Below, piece after piece: positions 1-11,241 of a DNA stretch of 64,000 nt (the first letter of the stretch is position 1; the number at the start of each line of letters is the position of its first letter). Below the pieces are notes generated by a model that did not search any database, was not told the DNA's origin, and worked only from the letters and a program-made list of their open reading frames with translations. The stretch spans positions 1,462,759-1,526,758 of the forward strand of contig RPFO01000082.1 of NCBI GenBank assembly GCA_009746045.1. Reading direction: 5' to 3'. Position numbers and translations under genes: made by a program. The DNA comes from Mesostigma viride. Taxonomy: Eukaryota > Streptophyta > Mesostigmatophyceae > Mesostigmatales > Mesostigmataceae.

Positions 1-622
1 CCTGCGGCCGGGAGCTCAATAGCTAGGTCCGCCGCGCGGCTAGCCGCAGGGCGTGCAGCGGCAGCGGGGTCAAGCGGGCCCGGGGGTGGTCCAGGAGCCC
101 CGGCCCGAGCTGCATGGGGGCATGACCCCAAGCTGGGTAATTAATATGCCCCTCAGGCTCCTAGAGGGACCTTTATATTCTCCCAACCCGGCGCCTCTAC
201 TTCACGAGTTCCAAGCCTATCTATGGCCACTGGACCATGGGGCTTCCTTACTTGCACATGATCAGCTATGCATGCATTTGCTATACTACTATTTAATTAT
301 AAATTAGACTCGTGCTCCCGTTGGGGAGTCACGGATATGGATTTGCTATTTGCCGATGCATTTGCTATATGTCGAGGCTTTATTGCACCCGGCCACAGTA
401 GTTGCTAGACTCTCTCAACGGAGGCACGCGAATGAATGACTGAATGAATGTGCATGTGCAACAACATTTTGCGTGCATAAGCAACATGCATTGTGCCATG
501 CATAGAACCTTGATGTATTGGATCACCTTCATGATCAAATTAGTCCACGTAAAATATAACAATGCATTCCTCTCCAGATCGACCTACCCCAAAGCGTGCT
601 GGTCAAAATCAGGCTGAGCATT
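1..622. other. PGS1 3' flank with no recognisable gene
   Basis: Downstream of the PGS1 stop codon. It should include the PGS1 3' UTR. Around 305-335 there is a GTTGGGGAGTCACGG string like the one at 53,360, a retroposon-end remnant. No coding exon is recognisable. Confidence 0.5.
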
Positions 623-3600
623 CTAGAGCCAGCCGCTAAGTGCTGCTGCTAGTAGCTTTGTTTGTAGGGTCGGCTTGCGATCCACATGATGAAATGTGCC
701 ATCAGTAACAGGGTCGCAATGCTCATACAGAAGCCGCATTTCCTGCAGAAGTAGTTTGACAGGGTGCAGTGACCAAGTTTACAACATGACGTTCATAGGT
801 GTTACATCCGTACCAGGGCGGACATGAAAAGCCCGAGCCCGCGCCATGGAATCCCACACAATGCCTCGTGGTCAACTATGACTAGCCCGGGCACCAGCTA
901 TAGCTGAACTACCGCTGTGAGCCTTAGGTGTGATGACAACAACCTAGAATTTCAGTCCAGAGTGAGGACAAGGCGATGGTCACGTTGGAACACACCAGCC
1001 CTGCAAGCGTTTCCCACACCTAGTGCAGCCGAGTGGGCCACGTTGATCTTGTCAAAACCTCGTAGCGACAATTTACTTCCTCAACGGGGATGTGGTGCGA
1101 GCAGCATGGTTGTAAGCTGTGCACAGGGGCAGCAGGGAAAACACACATACTCAGCAGTGCGAGGATTGTACTGTGCGACCACATGCATCGATCCTAAATT
1201 CACCCGCTTGGTAACCCCTTGGAAACCCCACGCAATACAATACTAAATTAGTGCCAACACTATACGCACATACTGCGAGGAGCTTACCTCCCCCAGCTGT
1301 GCCTGCAGTGCCGCATTGCCCGTCAGAACCGCAATTTGGGCTTCTAGGTCCCTTTCCAGGGAGCGGTACCCTGGGATGTGGCATGACATGGACAGACACC
1401 CACCCACCCATCCATCCATCAGGTGCCAGCAGGAAGGCGGACACCAAAAACAAATGCAACACAAATCAGACAAAGGAGGACAAATGCAGATAAAGCAACC
1501 AGGCTTAGCGACCTCTCTGCTATGTCTTCTGCTATGTCTTCCTTGGTAATGATGCCATCCCTCATGTGCCTTGGCAGTTGAGTCCATTGATATGAAGCGA
1601 AAAGTTGTGGTGTGCAAGTCTCGGCTCTTCTGACGGCGTCGCACACATTCTTGGCGACCTTCTGCTTGCGTGTCAAGTGGCAGCATCCTTGATGCCCATG
1701 ATGGCGGGAAACAGAAAAACCAGCCAACCCCTGCCTGATCCAGCACCAAAGCTGTCTTGGCCGCTGTAGGATTCAGCGACATGCTGTCGGAGTCCCTGTT
1801 CACACCACAATACAAAAGAAAAAAAATGAAGGTACCCATAAAGAAATTGTAACGCTATTCAGATTTACAGAGGACAGGCATGTCCATTCCATTCCAAAAT
1901 GTAAGGCCAGAGAGCCCGCGTCATATGTAAGAACCGTATTTGTAAGAACCGTATTTGTAGGAACCGTATTTGTAAGAACCGTATTTGTAGGAACCGTATT
2001 TGTAGGAACCGTATTTGTAGGAACCGTACTTGTAGGAACCGTATTTGTAGGAACCGTATTTGTAGGAACCGTATTTGTAGGAACCGTATATGCTCCAGCG
2101 CAACCAATGATGGCAATGCGCGTACCAAAGTTGGGGCTGCCAATAAAGGTCATGCTTGGAAGCTCGTCGCCAGGCAGGGTGCACCAGATACCCTGGTGAA
2201 AATGGGTAAGACCGGGGGCACGAAATTGGCACCACAACCACGTCAAAAGACATTTCCAGGCAAAAAATAAGACAAGGGCAACACCCAAGGGTACGTCGAA
2301 ATGCAAGGAGCCCGTAACTGTCTGTTGTCCTACATTCGCCAGCATGATGTGCGATGACAACAAGGGTGTACAGGGTACTTGTGTGGCCAGCTGCGTGTGA
2401 AACCTTTCTGTGCTTCGACCCCACATCCTGGGGACATTATTCACATCAGACCGGCAGGCGGCAAAGCTGTATAGGGGCATCCACTTGCTAACACACACAC
2501 ACACATATAGGGCCATGGCGAGAAATCAGGCTCCCGTTCTCAGCTTTTGCCACCTGCCCTAGCCAACCATCCATGGAGCCATACCACACGCTCACCCGAT
2601 ATCCCGCCGCTGGGCTACCAATGTGCATGAGCTTCTAGTTTCGAGTCGACGCATGCACGAGGCAGCCGGCAAGGTGATGGTTGCAAGCAAGGGAAAGAAA
2701 AAGCTTGCAGGGTGGCGGCACACCTTGGCGTGAAACGTCCACCCCCGGCGCTGATACTCATAAAGCTGCGCTAGTCCCGAGCTTGTGCCTCCGCCCATGC
2801 CTGGGATGAAGAGGACGGGCCACAGACGCGGCAAATGGGGGAAGTGGGGTCAAGCATGGCATAAGAGGAAGAAGCATGGCAGACCTAGTGTCGGCTTCAG
2901 CAACAGGCTAGCTGTGCCGCTGTCTACTGTTCCACAAACAGTGTGAACCAGCTTACTAAAATGTGCTCCACACTATGCGGCCACAGTGAGATGGCTGGTG
3001 GCCGACAGGAGAGAAGCACAATGTAAGATATGTAGAAAATGTAGAACATGTAGAATATGTAGAATATGTAAAACAATGGCCCCCAATGCGGTTACAGGAC
3101 GGCTCCAAACACAGCACCCGTGAACCAAGGTGCCTTCCACTGGCAGCTGTGTGTGCGCGCTTCCCTGGAGAAACCCCCTTGAAGCCATGACATCCATGGA
3201 CACTCCATTACTTAGCGCAATGGTGAACGTCGGGGATTGTCCGCATATACCTGCAGGTGTGATCTTGCAAACAGGGGTGACTGCCAGGTTTCCCCTTGAG
3301 GCCATTTGCTACTCGGCGCTACCGATGCGTTGGCAGCAGTGTCTGGAAACATGTTTTGAAACACGGTAAATACAACGGATACAAAAGACGGATGCCATGC
3401 TCCTCATAACCATGTGTTGTGTATTTGCCGGTACTTCAAGTATCGTCGCCCTATAGGCCCCATCTTTGGTTGTTAACTCACTGATATTTGCCCCGTACTT
3501 GGAAAACACAGTCATGCTAGTTCACGTCTTCGCATTTACATCATTCGAATGTCCAAACAATGGCTGGCAGCCAGTGGTCCACGCAGCCACATTAGCGGAG

Positions 3601-6600
3601 ATCCATACGTGCAAGTTGCTGGTGTAGGGACCCTGGACTCTGGCCCTCTCAACAGCTCGCGATGCCACGCATCCCACTTACCGCGCACTTTCCGGTAGAA
3701 GCGGTGCTCCAGTGCGGAATACGTGGCCGGGACCAGGCCCGCCACCCCCTTGGCACCAAAGAAGCCATTGGCCTGCATGTGAGTGATGCAAGCCACCAGA
3801 GGGAAGAACAGGAGCATGGACTATTCAAGCCTAAACCTTGAACCCTAAGCAGCACGGCAGAAGGTACACGCAGACCGATCGTGCAACGATTAATTAATTA
3901 ATTCATTAATTAATTCATTAATTAGGAACATGACCCCGTTGGGAGTATATGTCGCGTGCAACTATATGCATGCAAAAGTAGGGCTCAAGTTCCATTGACG
4001 GAGGTGCAGGTGGTTTACAAGGCCATGTAGTGAACGTTTCCAAAAAGATACTATTCGCTTTAGTGTCCGCGACTGAGGCAATCAGTTTGCCATGAAACAA
4101 CTCTCGACAGCTGCGCCCACAGCATCCATTCATCCCATTCGGTGCTTGCACAAGCGTTAACGCAACCGCTGCCGATGACAAAGCGCAGTAGAACGCGCCC
4201 TGCTATGGCTTGACAAGGCGACCACCAAGGGGTTATGATGACCAGCGCAGTGACTAAGGGGCACCATTCCATGGATTTGCAAGGCAACCAGTCGAGGAGC
4301 GGTTGCCGATCCCAACTTCCCCATGCCCCCGCGTACCTGCGGGGCCGCGGTCAGGACCCGCAGCCTCGCCCGCGTCGCGCACCGCAGCAGTGCGTCCTCA
4401 AAGCGCGGCGTCACGTTGAAGTAGGCGGACGCCACGTCGATCGCAGCACCTGCTGTGCGGCGGTACAGATGCTGGCCATAGTGAGTCATCCCATGTGGGC
4501 GCATATCCCGTGTGAATGGTCTGCCCATGTGGGTGTACAGCCCGCGTGAATGGTCTGCCCATGTGGGCGTACAGCCCGTGTGAATGGTCTGCCCATGTGG
4601 GCGTACAGCCGGTGTAACGTGAGATATGGAATGGGCGGTCGTTGTCGGCGGGAGTACAACAATCATGCCACGGGCAGCAGAGGGAGTGGCTTGCGACAAC
4701 GTTGAAGGGAACAGGAGGACCCGGGCCCAGGTCTGTGGGGGCAATGAGCTGGGGCAATGAGCTCGACATGAGCAATTAACTGCATAACACCATCACAAAA
4801 TCCGTGCATATTGGGGACGGGATGACTCAAGGCTACAAACAGGAAGGCAAAGGGAGACATGCAGGTAGCCAAACAGGCAGGAAGGCAAACGATTGTGGTC
4901 GCACCGATCGGTGATCCACGGGCTCCTTTTTTGCCTTTTGTCTGCTGCCGAACCATGGGGACGACCATGTGTGGCCAAGCTCTCTAGTAAGAAAACATTT
5001 AACCACCTGCAGCTCATCACACCCAGTTCTTAACGGAAATACCCAGGCATGCGGAACAGCAACCAGGTGCATGCAAGCTCTCAACGATGCGTGTCGCGAA
5101 CCTGCTGGCATGTTTTCGAGCGCTGCCAGCACACAGGCTTCGTCCTGGCGGATGCCCAGGGGGGCCATCTGGACGCAGGGCATCTGCAGGGGCGCGGGTT
5201 GTGGAAATCAATGGGAGCGTGACGGAGGTTGAGGGTGCACTCAGATTTTATAATGAGCTCACATGCTCATGAGATTGATGTTGTTTCTTCCTGTGAGAAT
5301 AGGGAACATGGGCATCACCCGTCACCGAGCGCCACAGGCAGGGGAGACCCAGGTGAATATGGTGACAGATGCCAGAGCTGCAGTAACCCCAGTTGGCCAG
5401 ATATAAAAAATCGACAGACCATCCTCGAGGCTTGTATCAGGCAGTGAGGAATGGGAATCAAGGCAGTGAGCAAGCATAGCGAACCAAGTGGCTTCTTGCC
5501 ACGGCGGCCACAAGCTGCTCAGAAACAAACCAAACCAAAACAAAACAAAACAAAAAACTGTTGCTTGACTTGACACTGGGGAGGAAAGTACACGAGGCTC
5601 GCGAACGGCTTGTGGCATCGCGATATAGCAGGAGCAAGTCCACAAGCACCATCCGTGCACCATCCCTGCACCATCCGTGCTGACCCGTGTGGGCTTGCCC
5701 AGGTCACGGACACCAGAACGCCAAGCACACGCATCCATGAGGGCAATGGCCTCTCGTCTCTCAAACCAGAGCCCCTGCCACCGCCGAAAACAGTCCACCT
5801 TGAACCACTAGCACCCGTCACCACCGCAAGCCGCCATCACCACGCCAGATGGTTGGCAGAACTTTATTCCCAGGCCATCCCTCCCAACAAGTATCCTACG
5901 CACCACCCAGGTGTCTGCCTCCATGCCACCGGCTGGCATGGAAGCCCGCTCCCCAGTACTCAAGGAGATGCCGCGGTGGCCGGTGGGTGTTTGCGAGAAA
6001 GTAGATGGGCTGGTGCCACCCATCGCTGCTTCCTGCGACGTTTTGGTTTCTGACAGGAGTCTGTTGACTGCGTTTGACATGTGCCGGGTAAACTCACTTC
6101 CCTGCACGCACGTGTGGTTCCCACGCGTGCAAGAAAGGAAAGGGGTAAGGTAGCCACATAGGTAAGGGGTTAATTCAGCCACGTAGGGAAGGGGTAAGTT
6201 AGCCATCTTTGAGAAGGATAAAGAGCAAACTTGAAAAGTGCAAATGGGCATATCCATGTGAACTCCCTGGTGCCCCCTGTCCACATGCCCACGATGAGCA
6301 TCTGAGTGGTTACCCTGGGTGGGGCGCGGCGTGTGCAGCACGGTCTGGTGGCAAGTGCATGCATCCCAAGTGAAGGGGATCCCTGGCATGATTACAGGAC
6401 AATGGTTGGCGAATAGGGAAACAAAGCTTCAGCACCAAGCCAGCTTCTTTGCTTGGCCATCCCTCTGGGATAGTCGGGCTTCAGCGTAGGCATGCCCCCT
6501 AGATCTGCGTCGAATAATTTCCTTTCGTGCCAACACTTGTTACTGTAGACCCAAAAGCACAAGGCGGATGGCTTTGACAACTGACCCAGTCTGTGGCCTT

Positions 6601-9600
6601 CACTCGGCACAACATGCCTGCAAGCTCTATCTAGCTTCATAGCAGCAGACTGCGAATCCAAAACGCAGGCTGGAAACTTCCACCCAAACTCCAAGCATGC
6701 TGCCCCTGTCCAGTGCTGTTGAAGGCTTCCACGTTGCGTAACAGCAAGCCCGTGCAAGCAGGGCTGATGAAGGCAGGCGCCTGAACCGTGCCACAGGTAT
6801 ACAACACAGCTTAGTGACCATGTGGGAGGGCTCACGTACCCCTTGCGACGGGCTGAAGTGGCTGTCCGTGTTGGTGCCTAGCGAGGCATCAGGCAGTACA
6901 CAAAAGGAGTAGTCCCCCACTGTCCCAGCACACGGGAAAAAGAGCAAGGTTGGGGGAGGGAAGACTTGATTAGCAAGAGGATGAGGACCAGCAGGAAGAG
7001 CAACAAGGGGATGACGAACATGTATACCGTGAAAGTGGCACGTAGTGCAGTGAGGGACTACACAAGGTACGCCCAGCGCGATTGGACGAGGAAAAGAACT
7101 GCAGAGGGCGTGAAGAGAGGTGGCGCGGATGGGTACATATTCCAAGCGTGCAACGATCGCAGTGGGATGGGTACAAGGCCAGGTGTCATGACAGCTGCAT
7201 GGTGGGAACTATGCGGCGTGGGGTTGGCACAAGAGCCAGAGATTGTTACAAGTCAGGTCAACCACAGGGGGGGCGGAGAGGCTGCCGAAGAAGCAAGATG
7301 CAAACAGTCCACCAAGCGATGCTCGAATGCAAATGCGGGCCGCCTGGTGTTCCCGTGGCCTGACTCACCTGGAAGAAAACATGCCGCACCAAGGGTATCC
7401 CGAGAGACACCCCCACTAACTCTTGGTTCCCCAAGTCGTGGACCGGGTGGATGCCCTAGCAATAGGCGAGGAAAAGACGGATCCTAAACAAGGGGATTAG
7501 GCAAATAGAGCCTCCGCGTCATCCATGCAGATCCCCAGCGCACTCCCCATCCAGCACGGCCGCACCCATGAACATTCTAAGGGTAAACAGGATATCATCG
7601 TGCACCCGTGCTTGCGTGCATCGGCCGGGGTGACCCTGGCAGAGCAACACAGAAGCATGTGTGATAGTGACAGGGATGGGGATGGGGATGGGGATGGGGA
7701 TGGGGATGGGGATGGGGATGGGGATGGGGATGGGGATGGGGATGGGGATGGGGATGGGGATGGGGATGGGGATGGGGATGGGGATGGGGATGGGGATGGG
7801 GATGGGGATGGGGATGGGGATGGGGATGGGGATGGGGATGGGGATGGGGATGGGGATGGGGATGGGGATGGGGATGGGGATGGGGATGGGGATGGGGATG
7901 GGGATGGGGATATGGTGGCTCACAGAGTGGACGATAGGGGAATCAGAAACAAGAGCGTCGTACGCGTGTTGACGCATATCGCGGTGTTATGGAAGTTGGT
8001 GGTATGTTGGCCAAAGCTGACAGTGTGTCGGAGGTATGCTGACATGCATCGGAGGTATGCTGACAGTACGCTGGCCGTATGCTGGCAGAACAGTGGTACT
8101 GGGCTGGCTTTCGAGCTGGGTAAAGTGACCCCTTAGGGAAGGGTCGCATTCGCGTCGCGTTGCGCACCAGTGTTGACCAGCCGCTCGAAAAAGTCCGCCA
8201 GCGCCGGCGCGTTACGTATCAGCATGTACCGATCTTGGCGCTGCGTGAAGTATGACTTGCTCAGGTTGGCCCTGGGGGGGGGGGGAGGAGGGGGGAAGGG
8301 GAGGCAAGGAGGGGGGGGGCAGAGGCAGAATTCTTATAGCGGATCAACACCACAAGCGTAAAGATGTGAAATGCATAGAAAATTAAAACCGGAAAAATCA
8401 ATAAGATGCCAAAACCCAGCCAAAGCCCAGCCAAAACCCAGCCAAAGCCCAGCAAAAACCCAGCCAAAGCCCAGCAAAAACCCAGCCAAAATCCAGCCAA
8501 AACCCAGCCAAAATATTGATGACTGTGGCTCCACTATACGGGGTTTTGAGAGACACAGCTCAACCACAAGGGACGTTTCACACATGCTATCCACCAATCA
8601 ATACATTCCACCATTCCATCAGGCCACCCCCTACGGTTGTGCAACACAGCCAGCAAACAAAAAAATGCACGGTCGCGTCCCAGAGCAAACTTTCATCAAA
8701 GTCCATTGCCACTCCCCGCCCATCCTCACATCCTTGAGCTTCCCTCGCCCATATCAGGCAACCTGCCCCTCAGCCAGGCTGAGGGAGGGGCCACCCCCAG
8801 AAAGGGGTGGCTGCCTTGGCAAAATATGACACTCCAATAATACAGTAGTACTAGAACTCATCTTGCTGTAGGGAGCACGTACCCACTCAACAGTACGGTG
8901 TCATCGAATAGGTAGACCTTGAGGTGACTGCAGCGCAAAGATCCAAACCATGGGCATGCCAAAAAGAACAGCATGTGGGTCAGCAAAGTTACGCGAGCGG
9001 TGCCACAAGCGCAGCCAGTACCCATCTGTTTAGGGTTTAGGGTTTAGGGTTTAGGGTTTAGGGTTTCTTGATGCAGGAACGCCCCCTCATGAGACCGTAT
9101 CCCAGAAAGAGGTGTGCATTGCAACCGTGACGCACAATTAGGACAGCTCGCCTATAACAGCTTAAGACACAGCTCCAGTTATAGTATATACAGGGTGCAA
9201 ACTTCAAGAGCTAGTGATCACCTCATTGCACCAGCACAACGAAAAGGCTGCGAGCTGCATTGTACATGGCAGTTCGAGTCTGGTTGGGAGGGCGAGGGGG
9301 GGGGGGAAGGGGGGGGGGGGGGGGGGCACATACCACACGCCGAATATCTCCTTGAAGCGATCGGAGAAGTACTGCGATGCGACGCGAGAGCGATGCGACG
9401 CACGAGTACGAAAGCACAAGGAAAGAGGAGTAAAGACATGGTGAGGCAGCAAGCTGGCAGGGACAAGGAGGAAAGGATAAAGGAACACAAAGGAGTCAGC
9501 AGGCATGGGGACAGGGTGGGTTGGGCGCGCCCTGGGATCCGCTACCTGCCAGGGACACATGCCATGCAATGGTCCCAGCATCAAGCGACTATTGGGAGCC

Positions 9601-11206
9601 AATACGCAGCAATGCACAAGCTAGATGTTATGCACGTGCATTCCACTAACCTTTCCAGAACCTATCTAAACCTGGACTCGAAACCTCTGGCCATTTGTGG
9701 GTATCTGGAAAACCCAGCATTTCCGACAGCCTCTTCCCCACACAAGGCACAAAATGACGTCAGACATGAGGGCGACTGGCCCCCAAACAACCACACATCA
9801 GCTGAAAGGACATGGCTCAGGAACGGGAAGATCCTGGAAACTGGAAAGAGACGGGGAAGGGGGGAATGGCCTGGAAATGGGTGGGTGGGTGGATGAGCGG
9901 CACAGGTGGGTAAGAAAAGGACGAGATTAACCGAGTCTTCAGCTTGACAGACCTGCGTAGCACTTCTCGCGACTACCTTCCCAAATGGCCTGGAACCCCC
10001 CCCCCCTCCCATGCATGTTTCATTTCTTCCTGAAAGTGGATGATCGTGAGAACCACCCAGTGCATGGATGGTGAAGATCCAGTGGGGTGGGTGGGTGGGT
10101 GGGGGGTCCGAATACAAAAGTGTGGGAGGTCAGGGAAATGTCCAGGGACCCTAGGATAGGGTGAGGGAGACTCACCCGATCGGCCAGCGCAGGGATGCTT
10201 GGCGTGCGATAGAAACACAGCCGCACACGCCCCTCCTCCACCGCGCCTCTCCCATCCGGCGTGTCTGATGATAGAAAATCCCTGCCCACCTGGCCTCTAT
10301 CGCACGCGGACAGCGTTGGAGATGCCAGGGTGCACGCAGCACCCTGCGGGTATATTCGCGAAGACAGCCCAGCGGCCCCGACCATCTCCTGCCCCAGCAG
10401 CGCTAGGCTGGAGGAAGGGCGGCCGTCGCCTGGGCGTATGGTGGGCGGGTCATGAGGCAGGCAGGTGGGAAAAGAAAAGTTACGGCCGTAGGGGGTTAAA
10501 AACAATCTATTATAGAGGCCGAGCTGGAAGGGTTCGCACGTTGGACAGTGGGTACAGGGCTATGTAGGCTAACAAGACATGTTGAACGCTGTGACATCGG
10601 ATGATTTCATCGGATGTGCGGAAAAAAAGGCTTCCAAAAAGCAAATACCGCGCAGTGAGGAAAGGCATGACGCCGGCCACGTCCCACTCCCAATGTCAAT
10701 ACTTGGCAGAATTCGAATATCAGTAGATTGAATAGAAACCCAATGGAAAGGTAAGCCACCGAAAGCTGAAGCTGCCCACCTACGGCTGCCACCTACTTGT
10801 CGCCTGAAGCCTCCTCCCCCTCCACCTCCTTGTCGCCTCACGCCTCCTCCCCCTCCACCTCCTTGTCGCCTCACGCCTCCTCCCCCTCCACCTACTTGTC
10901 GCCCCACGCCTGGTTCCCCTCCACCTATTTGTCGCCTCACGCCTCCTCCCCCTCCACCTACTTGTCGCCTCACACCTCCTCCCCCTCCACCTACTTGTCG
11001 CCTCACGCCTCCTCCCCCTCCACCTACTTGTCACCTCACGCCTCCTCCCCCTCCACCTACTTGTCGCCTCACGCCTGGTTCCTCGCATGCCGTCCACCAG
11101 CACAGTCGCGCGCAGTTGAGGGTGGGCCGCCAGGTGCTTTGCCAGCCGCGACACCTGGCCATGCCCCACAGCAAGTTGCCATGTTCAAACGCACACACAC
11201 ACACAC

Positions 11207-11241
<35 letters not shown>

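Noticed and set aside
1243-1839. 198-codon minus-strand frame as a separate gene
   Set aside because: It lies across PGS1 introns 14 and exon 15; only 1288-1370 of it is coding, in a different frame.
7519-7660. Possible extra PGS1 exon near the GATGGG array
   Set aside because: Exon 7 joins exon 8 directly with matching phase and gives the conserved FERLVNTVGDYSF; inserting this piece breaks the alignment.
9029-9063. A chromosome end
   Set aside because: Only five units, flanked by intron and exons on both sides.
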